DNA of 64,000 bases from Brachypterus glaber (GCA_958510825.1 OY294048.1:23081589-23145588), one strand, 5' to 3'; counted from the first letter of the stretch, positions 32,190-43,398 are shown. Program-made: numbers and translations. Notes: a model not told the origin generated them from the letters alone.

Positions 32190-32402
32190 TTTGGAAATGA
32201 GATTATGGGAATGGTATTTGAGGAACGAGAAACCCGTAAAAATGGAGGAAATATACCTGCAAACTTTGAAGAGGTGAATTTAATCACTGAACAAGGCAAC
32301 AAACTTCAAGCCAAGAGTGATATAATTTTAGAATGTACAGGTTTACGGCGTCAATTTTTGGAGAACTTTGTAAACACAAAATGCCTTTGGATTGAATTGA
32401 AT
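32190..32402 (+). pseudogene. Orphan coding-like fragment, oxidoreductase-like
   Basis: The open frame reads GMVFEERETRKNGGN, NFEEVNLITEQGNKLQAKSD and IILECTGLRRQFLENFVN. The order V-x-T-E-x-G-x-x-L-x-A-x-x-x-I-x-x-CTG resembles the second Rossmann fold of pyridine-nucleotide disulphide oxidoreductases (AIFM2/FSP1-like 'LVIxCTG'). It ends in a (TTGAA)n run, with no splice sites or start context. It could be a retroposed or captured gene fragment, or chance; I do not assign a function. Confidence 0.25.
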
Positions 32403-32454
32403 TGAATTGAATTATAATTTTTTTGAAAAGTTATAGACTGAGAAAAATCTAAGT

Positions 32455-32880
32455 AGATATAAGGGGGGGGGGGTAGAGGGGGTATTTACCCCCCAAGAAT
32501 ATTTATTTTTTATTTTAAATAAAAAATTAAAATAATAGCAGGTTTTTTTTTTGGATAGGGGCGCCAAATTTGGTAGAAACGCTCAGGGACAAAGCTTTTT
32601 TTTCGGAGGGTGTTTTTTTTTGTTTTGGTAGGGATGTTAAAAAGATGGGCGCCAAATTTTGTAGAGACACTCAGAGACAAAGCTTATTTGTTTAGAGGGT
32701 GTTTTTTTTCTTTTGGTTGGGGCGCCAAAATATAATATTGGGAGCGCCAAATTTTGTAGAAACGCTCAGGGACAATTTTTTTTTGAATTTTGAAGGGTTT
32801 TTTTTCTTTTGGTAGGGCCGCAAAAAAATAAAAATTTTACCCCTCCAAGAAAAAATCCTATCTACGCGCCTGAGCTAAGA
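32455..32880 (+). repeat. Modular GGCGCC / CAAAGCTTTTTT repeat
   Basis: Three to four units of about 85-100 bp contain 'ggcgccaaat', 'ttggtagaaacgctcaggga', 'caaagctttttt' and 'gagggtgtttttttt'. The same module, in reverse complement, fills 16600-17650, and a related set lies at 63165-63350. Confidence 0.75.
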
Positions 32881-32992
32881 CTTCAAATTTGGACCACCTA
32901 TTTCTTATCAAAAGTTCTTAGCTGGGATTGTCTTGTCAATGAGGTTAAAATTAAAAAAAAATCGTTTTTCAGAAAAATTAAATAGAAAAAAA

Positions 32993-33023
32993 AACAATAA
33001 TAGCATATCATGCTATTATTGTT
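32993..33023. repeat. Short perfect hairpin
   Basis: AACAATAATAGCAT, three unpaired bases, then ATGCTATTATTGTT. Confidence 0.85.
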
Positions 33024-33699
33024 TTGCATGCATAACTGGTGCAGAAATGTAAGAATTTAGAAACTGTGATGTTCAGCTGTGCAAAAAACAAATGTGAGTA
33101 GTCACATAAAAAGGGACCTTTTTATTTGTATGTACCTTTAGGCATAGAAATGTCCAAAACTATTTATTTATTCCTTCAGATCCTTTTTGAATTACCCCAG
33201 GGGTGCCCCAATGGGGGCGCCACCCAATCATGCTCGAGTTGGAAAAATCCAGTGTTCAGTTGGGAAAATGAGTGAAAAAATTAGGAAACTGAGTGGTAAA
33301 TTTTGGTAAATTGGTAGAAAGTTGGATAGTATAGTAGGGTATTTTTTCAAAGTTGACAAAGTTTGGAGCATAGCACAGTTGGGAATGTTAAGTCATCAAA
33401 AATTTTCGGGAGGGGTAAATATTTTTTTTTAGAGTTAGAAAATTGCTGTATTTTTTCAGAGGTGAGGACTTTTTTTTTAGTCATTTAAATTTTTAGGGGG
33501 TAAAAACTTTTTTTTGGAGTTGTGAAATTTCTGAATAATTAGGGAAATGTTTGCTCTCCCCCCCTCATAAAATCGCTTTGGAGCACCCCTGATTACCACC
33601 AGTTATGGAATGTTTTCCTTAAGTGGATTTCATCATCTAGCCCAGGTTAACTCGATAAAGAATTGTTTTTTTGTTATGAAATTTAGCATCTGGCCATTT

Positions 33700-34245
33700 T
33701 GCTTTCCCATTTTGAAAATTTTCAAAATTTTGTACAAAAATTTTCAATTTTTTTTGCGTTTTATGTCGATATAAATCAATTTCGACCAAAAAAAATGTTC
33801 AGTCGATCGGTCTGTCCGAGAAATATGTGCACGATAACTTAAGAACGCTTTAATCTAGAGACTTGAAATTTGGCATACAGGTATGTTACCAAAAGTTCCC
33901 GTTCGGGATTGTTTTTGATGAACATTGGGGTGCAGCAAGGGGGGCAAATGGGGAAAATTATTTTTTTTTAGAAAAATTTGAAAATTGCTATATAGGGGTT
34001 TTTGAGGTTGCTTAAAGTAAATCTGATTATAAAAAAATTTTAATCACTCCAAAGGGGCGGGGGGTAGTTTTCGTGAAAATTGGCATATTGGGGTTTTTAA
34101 GGTTGCTGAAAGAGAATCAGTTAATAAAAAAATTCTAACTCCACCCCCTAAGGGGCGGGGGGGTGGAGTTAGAATGTGGGGTGAAAATTGGTATATTTTT
34201 AAGGTTGCTAAAACTGAATCTGACAATAAAAAATCCATTTTACGC
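33700..34245 (+). repeat. Family C dispersed repeat
   Basis: This is the forward copy of the 6402-6810 repeat ('gctttcccattttgaaaat', 'gatataaatcaatttcg', 'aattgctatataggggtttt'), with its final 90-bp module tandemly repeated (aaggggcggggggt at 34050 and 34150). Confidence 0.65.
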
Positions 34246-34295
34246 GCGGAGCTGAAAAATGGGAAGGCTCTTTTACTGGACAGTGTATTTTAATA

Positions 34296-36318
34296 CAAAT
34301 ATAGCCCAAAAAAGTAAACTTTTTCGGATTCATCTCCCGAAAAATTTAAATCGTGGACTTTTTGTGTGGGGATTACGTATATAAATGATATTTTGAAAAT
34401 CGGTAACGATTTCAGGGGGCGCCGAGCAAAATAGTGGGGGCGCCTTGGTTTTAATTATATATAATTAAAGCATATAATATATTATGCATATTATTCTTTT
34501 CGTTATCGCTTATAATTTGGGTATTTTTTAAGAGAGATTCATTAACTTTTTGTATTTTCCCAAGCTTTAGAGTTCTGCAGTTTTAATGCAATGCTCAAAA
34601 TCCAGTGTCGGACTAAGGGGGGCGGCCAGGGGCGACAACAACTCGAAAAGCTGACCATTTTTTCGCTTTTTTTTCTTGTTTTCTTACTATTTTACCATGG
34701 TAAAAAAATTATTTTGGTGTACTTTATTATCAGCTTTTGACTGAACTTGATAAAAAATTGAAGTCATAACATGATTTATTATTAAACACAAATAATTATT
34801 TTTCCTTTTAAAAATAAAAAAAGTAAATATTGAAAAATCGAAAAAAGTGAACTTTTTTTTATTAATCTTGGCATTCACTTAAATTGTGCGCTAAGTGTCC
34901 TGAAATACGTAAACGCTTTTTTTTTTTAATAAATGCGATTTTTCGGGCGCCATGCAAAAGGGCGAGGGCGCTTTTATTTTAGTGACATACTTTCCGTTAT
35001 CGTTTAGTCAAATACTTTCCGTTATCGCTTAAGCGATAACAGAAAGTATGTCACTAAAGTCAAAGCGCCCCCAACCTTTTGCCAGGCGCCCCCTGAAATC
35101 GCATTTATTTAAAAAAAAAATAGCGTTTAGGTATTTCAGTATCCTTAGCGCACAATTTATATGAATAAAAAAAATCACTTTTTTCGATTTTTCAAAATCT
35201 ACTTTTTTTATTTTTAAAAGAAAAAAATTTATATTTGTGTTTTATTATAAAGCATGTTATCATAACATTGTTATGCCTTCAATTTTTTGTCAAGTTCAGT
35301 CAAAAGCTGATACTAAATTTAATTATTATTATTATTATTACAAACAGTGAGCGGCATAGCCGATGAAACTGTATCTATATCAAGTATATAAATAAATAAA
35401 GTGAATATGAAATTCTAAAAAATAAATATAAAAACAAATGTAAAAAAAGAAAAAAAGAAAAATAAATATGAAACATTAAATATTAAAAAATAAAATATTA
35501 AAAAATTAAAAATAAAATCACAAAAACGAGATAAAAATATAACTATCACAGATAAAACTAGGAAGGAATGTGTACCCATTGTCTTCTGACCCTGTCCAAA
35601 TCCCTATCCATTCTGTTCTTAAACTGATTAAGAGACATTGCCCCCACTGTGTCTTCACTCAAAGCATTCCACTGGTAAACGACCCTGCTAACAATAAAAA
35701 TTTTTCTGGGTAATTTGGAGCATCTTTCTTTATAAAGTTTTTTGCTATGACCTCGCAAGTTGGTATTGTTATTAAGCTGGAATATGTTCGACTGAGTAGT
35801 AGCTGCTGAGTATCTTATGGGTTTGGATAAGGTCTCCACGAGATCGTCTTGCTTCCAGAGTGGGTAGTTTCATATGAGAAAGGCGTTCTAAGTACGGCAA
35901 ATGTTTTAATTCTGGTGGAATTTTAGTCGCCCTTCTTTGTACTCCCTCGAGAAGATCTATATCTTTTGCATAGTAAGGGTTCCAGACACTTTCGGCATAT
36001 TCTAGAATAGGTCTAACATATAACTTGTACAGCTTTGTAGAAATTTAACACAAAAATACATTTTTAACCATGATAAAATACTAAGAAAACACGTAAAAAA
36101 GTGAGAAAATGGTCTGCTTTTTGAGTTGTTATCGCCCCTGACCGCCCCGGGGCCCCCTTAGACCGACACTGGATTTTGAGCATGGCATTATAACTATAGA
36201 ACTCCAAAGCTTGGGAAAATAAAAAAGTTAATAAATCTCTCTTAAAAAATTCCCAAATTATAAGCAATAACGAAAAGCATATAATTAAAGTTTACTTTTT
36301 TGGGCTCGTATAACCCAT
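34296..36318. mobile_element. Large GGCGCC palindromic element, copy C, split by a LINE
   Basis: The left arm from about 34304 (AGCCCAAAAAAGTAAACTTT) is matched in inverted form by the right end (AAAGTTTACTTTTTTGGGCTC, ending near 36313). The centre near 35027 is the palindrome 'gttatcgcttaagcgataac'. Arms carry 'gggggcgccgag', 'ttcgttatcgcttataattt', 'aagagagattcatt', 'agctgaccattttttcgc' and 'accatggtaaa' in mirror order. The right arm is interrupted at 35323-36040 by a LINE flanked by AAATTTAA. No transposase ORF. Confidence 0.8.
35323..36040 (-). pseudogene. CR1-like LINE, 5'-truncated, with target-site duplication
   Basis: Minus-strand translation: KLYKLYVRPILEYAESVWNP, YYAKDIDLLEGVQRRATK, LKHLPYLERLSHMKLPTLEA and RRSRGDLIQT; then a frameshift, and TLSKPIRYSAATTQSNIFQL, LRGHSKKLYKERCSKL and RVVYQWNALSEDTVGA to the stop at 35558. 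This is the post-palm region of a CR1-type ORF2 and is the same family as 40652-41417. The 3' end is the hairpin tail followed by (AAT)n. The copy is bounded by direct repeats AAATTTAA at 35315-35322 and 36041-36048, and it lies inside one arm of the palindromic element. Confidence 0.88.
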
Positions 36319-36704
36319 TTCTACTACCAATTCAATATTTTAGGGAATTTCTGTGCAAAAAAAGGATTTTAGATTGTTTCTGTTTGCTATAGCTAATATA
36401 CATTATGTAGTATTGTGTACAAATAAATAAATATACATTGATTTTATTTGCTTAAACTTGAATATATGATTTATTATTACAACACTGTTATAGTCTTTGT
36501 ACTTACAAAACAAAAAAATATATGTATAAATCGAATATTTAAAAGAAAATAGTGTGTATAATGTTAATTTAAAGTACATTATTAATGTATAATGAATGGC
36601 ATAATAGGTATATTTAAAAACAAAATAGAGATGATATTATCTCCAACATTATACCTAAGTACATACATGTTTGTTTAACCTCATACTATTCTACTTAATT
36701 AAGC
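36319..36704. other. AT-rich spacer
   Basis: Nothing recognised. Confidence 0.4.
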
Positions 36705-36780
36705 AGCCCCTGAGTCCAGGACTGGTGTGGGCTAGTGGTAAATGGAACCACCAGCTTTAACTGATTTTTGAACCAGTTTA

Positions 36781-37106
36781 TAGGGAATGTCCACTTCACC
36801 TATTTCAATTATTAATTAACTGAAAAAGGCAAATCAGCGCCAGTGAGAATCGAACTCACGCTAGTCGGCTTTTCATGTAGACTCCCTAGCTCATAAATAT
36901 TAATTTCAGGAACAGTTTTGCACTAATTTTTCACTGTAATAATAGGGAATGTCCACTTCACCTATTGCAATTATTAATTAACTGAAAAAGGCAAATCAGC
37001 GCCAGTGAGAATCGAACTCACGCTAGTCAGCTTTTCATGTAGACTCTCTAGCTCATAAATATTCATTTCAGGAACAGTTTTGCACTAATTTTTCACTGTA
37101 ATAATA
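36781..37106 (-). repeat. tRNA-like (SINE-type) sequence in two 163-bp tandem units
   Basis: On the minus strand each unit contains GTGAGTTCGATTCTCAC, a perfect 5-bp T stem with a canonical TTCGATT loop (pol III B box), preceded by an A-box-like TATGAGCTAGGGAG and followed by 'gatttgcctttttc', a T-run terminator. No pairing 5' acceptor strand exists, so it is not a functional tRNA but fits a tRNA-derived SINE or tRNA pseudogene. The repeat starts TAGGGAATGTCCAC at 36781 and 36944; the two units differ at only a few positions. Confidence 0.55.
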
Positions 37107-37109
37107 GTA

Positions 37110-38880
37110 TTTTCTTCTTGATAGTCTTCATCCTTAAAGGACACCTTGCCTGAACCATTACTGGACTTATACATAATGACACTACATGAGTAGCGCAGCC
37201 AAGGTGGTTTTGTTCATTATTTCCATTAAAATATCGGTATATTTTAAATTATTAACTTCTATGGTAAATTTAACCAGCACAAAAAGGCTGAAGAGATACG
37301 AATGACACTTAAAAGTATCTTTTTTAAATCTGCAGTTAACCTAAAAGATTAAAATTATGCAACAATCTTTCCATTATAAAAGCCAGAAAAACTTACCTTT
37401 TTATTTACAAAAGTCTTTCCACATAATCAAAAAAAAAAAAGAAATTATTGTCAAGATGCAGTCCAAGTTTTCCGTTTTATGTCAGAAACTTAGTATTTTT
37501 AAAGCTGTTTTTCCTTTACAAATACAAACAAAACACTTAAATACCATTATCTGAATAATTAATATAAATCCGTATAAGTTTAACCAGCACAAATACAATT
37601 TACAACGGAAAATTCAAAATAATCACATTCTATTTGACACTTCATAGCGTACCGCAGAATATATCTACACAAGTACCTGAACTCCGTATACCTGCAATGC
37701 TTTAAAAGTGTACTAATCCTAATGGAAAAATAGGCTTCAAACACTATCACATCTGACGGGAAATAAGTGAACTACCAAGGAAAGTACTGCAGAGTTCTGT
37801 AGAGCTGGTAAAAAGCCGGGCGCGTTTTAAGAAAACATAACCTATGTTTTAAAAGTTTGTTGACAGAATTTTTCGTAGTTTTTCCAGAATATTTGTTATA
37901 CTTTTTTATTATTGTTTTAGTAGTAGTGGATTTTGATAAAAAATGAAAAATACGAACTTTTATTTTTATAGTAGGTACTCTATTGTGAATAATAAAATTA
38001 TGTCCAGTAAAATTTGTTTTTATTTTGGGGGACAGAGGTGGCGCCATATAAAAATGGTGATAATATTTTTTTTGTAATTTTTATTTACCTTTTAGCTGGT
38101 TTTTAAATTTTTGTCATAAAGTGAATAAGAAAAAAAGCCAAAACAAATATTTTTTCAGTCTTTTACACTTTCCCCCATAACCGATCTTGCTCAAATACGA
38201 ACTTGTTCAAGATAATGTAAAAATACCTCTGCTTACCAAATTTTAAGTCTCTAGCTTGAAGTGTTCTGAAGTTATCGTGGATACAGACAGACAGACGATT
38301 TTTTTTGCTTATTTTGATTTTTCTCGACGTTTCCGGAAAAAATAAGATGATTTGGGCAAAAACCAAATTTTGAAAAAGTAGTATTCAAAAAAAAAACTCA
38401 AAACGCATTTTTTAGCAAAATGAAAAATCAACATGTTTAAAAAAATGTAAAAAATATAATAGTATAACACGAACCTCTTTCCATTAAAACAAATCACCTG
38501 CTGCCCTGACCACTTAAAAGCTGTAGCTGTAGTTTTTTTTTTAATACTGATAAAGAGAATAAACGATTAATCAAAAAAATCTATTACCTTGTTTTAATTT
38601 CTCACTTGAAAGGGAATTATTAGTTACAGCGGCAACGCCTTTTACCGCGTCAATTTGACAACGTCGATTCGAGAAGCCTATTCCGTAGACATTCAACGTT
38701 TTCGGTTTTAAGTCCGGGTACTGTTGTTAAATATATTCTGGCGTACCGTCAAAAAAATCTGGATTTAGGGATTTTTTAACTTAGTTTTTACCAATCCAGC
38801 TAACTTCACATATGCATTGCGGATTGCATTTAATTTGATTTAATCATAGTAGACTATGAATTAGGTTCACTTTTTGGTTC
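37110..38880. other. AT-rich region without confident genes
   Basis: There are open frames of 60-110 codons on both strands but none with a recognised domain. A minus-strand 29-codon frame from 37174 is discussed among the rejected items. 'gtttaaccagcacaaa' occurs twice (37269, 37578). Confidence 0.4.
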
Positions 38881-39007
38881 ACGCGAATACGTGGATTTAT
38901 TAAAAAGTGGAATGCTTCGTCAGGCTTTTTTGGTTTAATCTGTCTGGGCTATCCAACAAACTAATCTCATATGCCTTTCTCTTCATCTTTCTTCCACATC
39001 TGCATCA

Positions 39008-39490
39008 AAGTAGGTCTAGGTTGTCCCATTCCTATGTTTCATACAGGCGGAATATCTTTAAATTTCGGAAAAGGAAAAAGAAAATAATTGGAAGTCTTAA
39101 AAGTGATACGCAGCCACACAAAAGTGAAACACACACAAAAAGAAAAAGAGGTCCGAAATTTTATTGGAGACTATTGCAATGTATTGTACTCCTAGGTCTG
39201 GGTTGTCCGATTTCTATGTTGCACACGGGCGGAATATCGTAAAATTCTGGAAAAAGACAAATAATAATTGTGAATTGTAAAAGTGATACACAGCCACACA
39301 AAAGTGAAACACGTGTGTTTGGCTGTAGCCACACAAAAAGAAAAAAGGTCCGAATTTTTTTCGGAGTTGCACAGGGGCAGAATATTGTAAAATTCTGGAA
39401 AAAGACAAATAATAATTGTGAATTGTAAAAGTGACCTACAGCCACATAAAAAGAAAAAGGTCAGAATTTTTTTTGGAGACCATTGTATTC
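39008..39490. repeat. Three diverged tandem units
   Basis: Units begin near 39008, 39193 and 39364 and share 'ggcggaatatc', 'ggaaaaagacaaataataat', 'gtgaattgtaaaagtga', 'cagccacacaaaa' and 'aaaaaggtccgaattt'. Unit lengths are about 185, 170 and 125 bp. The overlapping minus-strand frames reflect this repetition. Confidence 0.8.
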
Positions 39491-39557
39491 CTATATATTT
39501 TGAGACTCTGAATCCGAGTATGAGATCATAACAGCACTTCATCCGATTAGTTTTTGT

Positions 39558-39613
39558 GATAACCTCAAAAACCCTTATTTTCGAGTATGAAAATAAGGTT
39601 TTTTGAGGTTATC
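39558..39613. repeat. Hairpin
   Basis: GATAACCTCAAAAACCCTTA(TTTTC), loop, (GAAAA)TAAGGTTTTTTGAGGTTATC. The stem is about 25 bp. Confidence 0.85.
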
Positions 39614-40129
39614 TCTAAAACCTATTAGGTAATATGCTAATTAGCCCCCTAAAATTCATAGGAATATGGTCTCCGAAAAAAAATTTGACCTTTTTTTTCT
39701 GTGGCGACTCATGTAGCTAAACAAAAAAAATATCAAGAACATTTTCGGAGACTATTCTATTTCTATGCATTTTAATGAATCCGAATTCGAGGTCAAAATA
39801 GCATATAAAAGGAACATTTTTCGAGGTTAACTCCAAAGCTAATCGGATAAGGCGCTATTTTGACCTCAAAAACAATGGTCTATGAAAAAAATCCGGACCT
39901 TTTTAAAAGTTTGACTTATTAATAACCAAGTGGCTATTATGACGTCCGACGTGCAAACACCACGTCGTGTATTCTTATTGGCTGAACAGGTCACGTGATT
40001 TTTCGGAAATTGTTACTTGAAGAGTGTAAGTTCTAAAGGGTCTATGTGCCAAAAAATTTAAATCGATATAACTCAACATTTTTAATTTAAAAAGTCCAAA
40101 AATTTTCCATACAAGTTAGGTTATTTTGG

Positions 40130-40330
40130 ACCATGTTAATGGTATAGGAAAATAGTATTACAGGGGGGGGTTGGGCGTCATTTTGGCCCATGTTAATGGT
40201 ATAGGAAAATAGCGTTACAGGAGGGGGGGATGGGGGGTCTAAAATGATCAAAGTTGAGTTACGTAATACTTGAAGGTTCCCTTAGGGAGGGTGGCTCATC
40301 CCCTACGGTAGGGTAACGAAAGGGGGGTAA
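40130..40330. repeat. Dispersed repeat shared with 57985-58070
   Basis: 'catgttaatggtataggaaa' followed by 'atagcgttacaggggggg' occurs twice here (about 40132 and 40187) and again at 57987, with the downstream 'aaaatgatcaaa...gttacgtaa' conserved. Confidence 0.75.
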
Positions 40331-40651
40331 CCTCCTCCCGTCACTCCTGAGCACATATTACGACACGGTTAGAATTTTGGAAAAAAAAATGTTTCGAGAA
40401 CTTTTTTATCTTTTGTAAGATGGTTAAGCAAGTTTCACTGAGTAATATTTCTTAAAATTTCAAAAATAGTTCAGGCGGTTTTCTTGTAATAAAGGCAAAA
40501 CTTCAAAAAATGTCTTTTTGATTTTTTTAACGAGCGATTTAAATGATTGACACAACTTTTATAAATAATAAATAAAAATAAATTGTTAGTTGTATAAACC
40601 CTGATGGAATAATTTTATAGTTTGTAAAAAAATCAAACTAAACAATAACAT

Positions 40652-41417
40652 AAGAGAGACCTAGGACTTACTATAACTGAGGACCTAAAATGGGAAACCC
40701 ACATTACCAACATCACCAAGAAATCCAACAGTTTAATCTACCTCATAACCAAAGCCTTCAAAAACCTTACTCAAGAAATGATCCTTAAACTCCATAAATC
40801 CTTCATCAGACCCAAGATCGAGTATGCCCAAAGTATTTGGAGTCCATACTATGCAAAGGACATTGAATCACTTGAAAAAGTTCAACGGAAAGTCACCAAG
40901 CTTCCAGCCTCACTAAAAAATGAACCCTATGAAAGAAGACTCCAGATACTTAACCTCCCCACCCTATCCCAAAGAAGGCAGCGTGGAGATCTAATTGAGC
41001 TGTACAAAATTACTCAAGGCCATTATACATGCAACATGGAAGCACTTCTACAATTTGATACCCAGCAGTTAAGAGGTCACAATAAAAAACTCAGCAAGGA
41101 GAGGTGTAACAAGCTGCAACGTAAAAACTCTTTTCCAAACCGAGTAGTGTATGTCTGGAACAGACTTAGTGGTGAAACTGTAAACGCCTTATCAGTCATT
41201 CAGTTCAAAAACAGACTTGATCAGGAAATAAAGGCATGGAACAATACTCTTGTTCACTATTCTATGTGAAAACTATGTGATAAGTTAATGTGATTCTATA
41301 TATTTTTCTGTGATATTGTAATTTTATGTGATATATTTTAAGTTTAATTCAAATTATTGATAACAGTCTCATCGGCTAGGCCGCTTACTGTTTTTTTAAT
41401 AATAATAATAATAATAA
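40652..41417 (+). pseudogene. CR1-like LINE ORF2 C-terminal copy with 3' tail
   Basis: The frame reads RDLGLTITEDLKWETHI, then KKSNSLIYLITKAFKNLTQE, LHKSFIRPKIEYAQSIWSPY, YAKDIESLEKVQRKVTKL, LQILNLPTLSQRRQRGDLIE, LRGHNKKLSKERCNKL and FPNRVVYVWNRLSGETVNAL to the stop at 41269. It matches the post-palm region of CR1-type ORF2 and is the same family as 35323-36040 but more intact (no stop in about 205 codons). It ends in the hairpin tail TCATCGGCTAGGCCGCTTAC and (AAT)n. Upstream of 40650 there is no LINE sequence, so it is 5'-truncated; the intact frame suggests a recent insertion. Confidence 0.88.
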
Positions 41418-41872
41418 CCTATCTTTTAGGGACAACTTAGTCTACGATATAGTACTCTCCCTAGCATTATATTACTGTGAAGAGTATACCTAATAATAAA
41501 CAAGCGCCTAATTTCAGCTCTCCGTGCCGGAGTTTGTTTTGGTTTTTTTGTTGTTTGGTATTTTTTTTTAAAATGAGGGGGCCTTGGTTTACGTTAACGT
41601 TAGTTTGGCGTCTTTTTGGTGTTTTTTTTTTTTTTGGAAAAAAATGTTTCCTATTTAAAATAATATATTGAAAACCGGTCAGCGTATGCGCAGTTTATCA
41701 AAACGAGGCATGAAGAGCTGCATATAAGCGCTCCTAATAATAACAATAACGAATTGGTGCTTGCACGTCGGACGTCAAAATAGCCACTTCGTTTTAATAA
41801 ATAATTATTCATATACATTTTAATGTTTTTATTTAATACTTTATTGATCTTGTAAGTTTTATTTTTTATGGT

Positions 41873-42105
41873 TTAGTGATATTGCATATACATAGGTTTA
41901 AATTTGGGTAAAAGTATAGCTGCGGAGGCAGGCGGATCATGAATTATAATCATGACATTAAATTTTTTAGAAACTTCATATATTGCCTTAGAAAACGCAA
42001 TAAATAAGCTATAATCTTTTCTGCAAAAAAGACTCAAGCCACTTTCCAGTATGCCATCTAATTGCAAGTGAACAAAATAAAAATGTATTTGACAAGTATT
42101 GGTGG
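41873..42105 (-). CDS. Unidentified open frame, possible terminal exon
   Basis: The minus-strand frame is open for about 79 codons to a stop at 41873. Peptides include DGILESGLSLFCRKDYSLF, IAFSKAIYEVSKKF and IIIHDPPASAAILLPKFKP. The composition looks less AT-driven than chance frames here, and an acceptor-like 'gttcacttgcaattag' lies near 42060. I recognise no domain. It may be a decayed mobile-element fragment or noise. Confidence 0.18.
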
Positions 42106-42109
42106 TTCA

Positions 42110-43380
42110 TTCCTTTCTTCAAAAAGCCGTCCAATTGTGACACATCAAATGAATGGTATTTTCGTGGTCTATCCAACGATAAAAAAATACGAAATGTTTC
42201 GTTTTTAATAAAACATCTTTTGTTTTGTTAAAATGAAATTGAGCAGTGGCGTCTTCAAAACCCATATGTGACCATTTTTAGTGAAATATCTCTAAATGTT
42301 GACATATTTATTTATTTATTTATTTATTTTATAGTGATACAGGGACCTTCATTTGAAGGTAGTTTATAACTGATACTGTTTCATGTTACAAAAATTTTAA
42401 ATGATATAATTATAAATCCATTTGACATTTTCCCAGGACATTTCTTCTTATTTTATTCAAATATCTTTAAGTAAATACATCATCTGCAGTATATGAGGTG
42501 TATAGCCAGTTCTTGTATATAATTAAGAAGATCTCCATAATTATTTTTCAATATTGTACCGAAAAATCGGTTGAAAACTTTTACAAAAATTTTGGCATTT
42601 TAATTAATGATTATAATCATACTAAAAATACCAATTAGTAATCATTGATTACTTCTCCGAAGAAGTCGTTCCTTCTATACAGCTGCGAGCTACTCCAAGG
42701 CCGTTAACACCAGAGGAGAATATAAGCCTAATATATCTGCTTAGTAACTATGTACCCACCTTAGAAAAAAACTCAAAAGTTTTATTCTCATTATTTTCCT
42801 AAGGTTTAGCTGTCTCCGATTACATTACGAAATATAGTTAGTCTTCGCGTAAAATGGACAGCAGTGTAATAACATAATAATGGTATTACCTTGTAGTTGA
42901 AAATTGGCATCGTACGTTAATACTGGAGTTATTTTCTGGCTAAGCCCAGGCTCCATTACTATGTTCTCGATGGTCATTAAAAAATAGTTTTAGATGTAAC
43001 TTTTGAAACGCTTTTACTATATTTAATACACGGAATATTTAATTGGCAGTTTTCAAACACCACATTTAAAAGAAACCCTTAGGAAGCACTTTTGGAGCCG
43101 CTTGATAGGAACTTTTTGTCCTGATTTTTCATAAGGAATCAGCAACCGAAAATAAGGACCCTATAAACGTATAAAAATAATAATACCTAACTTAATATTA
43201 CGTAAAAAGAAGAATCTGTATTTTTAAGAATGTTAATTAAACGTTATAATAGTTATAAAAATTTAACATTTCTACTTAAATATATTTTTTATACATACCT
43301 ACTTACTAATTAATGTTGTCGATTATAATTATCTGGTATTTAAAATAAAAATCTAAATAATGATTAATACTTTTATTTTA
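42110..43380. other. Spacer with a probable LINE tail
   Basis: (TTTA)n at 42308-42331 with 'gtgatacagggaccttcat' just downstream looks, on the minus strand, like a LINE 3' end (compare 63112-63152). Nothing else is recognised. Confidence 0.4.
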
Positions 43381-43398
43381 TATTTTAAGTAGGGGTCA

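Larger units (their letters stand above)
39928..41789. mobile_element. Inverted-repeat element enclosing a LINE
   Basis: AAGTGGCTATTATGACGTCC, then 'gacgtgcaaacacc' (39928-39961), is inverted at 41756-41789 ('ggtgcttgcacgtcgg', 'acgtcaaaatagccactt') with three mismatches over 34 bp. The interior holds a LINE (40652-41417) and no transposase. Either a TIR element that took in a LINE, or two solo ends. Confidence 0.6.

Noticed and set aside
36832..36900. Functional tRNA gene
   Set aside because: The T arm is perfect, but there is no matching 5' acceptor strand or proper anticodon arm.
37085..37174. Minus-strand 29-codon frame (KSSNGSGKVSFKDEDYQE) as a possible N-terminal SLC6 exon
   Set aside because: Composition is protein-like and a phase-0 end at ACA|GTGAAA would match, but the donor is weak and part of the frame lies in the tandem tRNA-like repeat. 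No supporting homology.
39161..39542. Overlapping minus-strand frames of 64-116 codons
   Set aside because: Products of three diverged tandem repeat units, frames not conserved between units.
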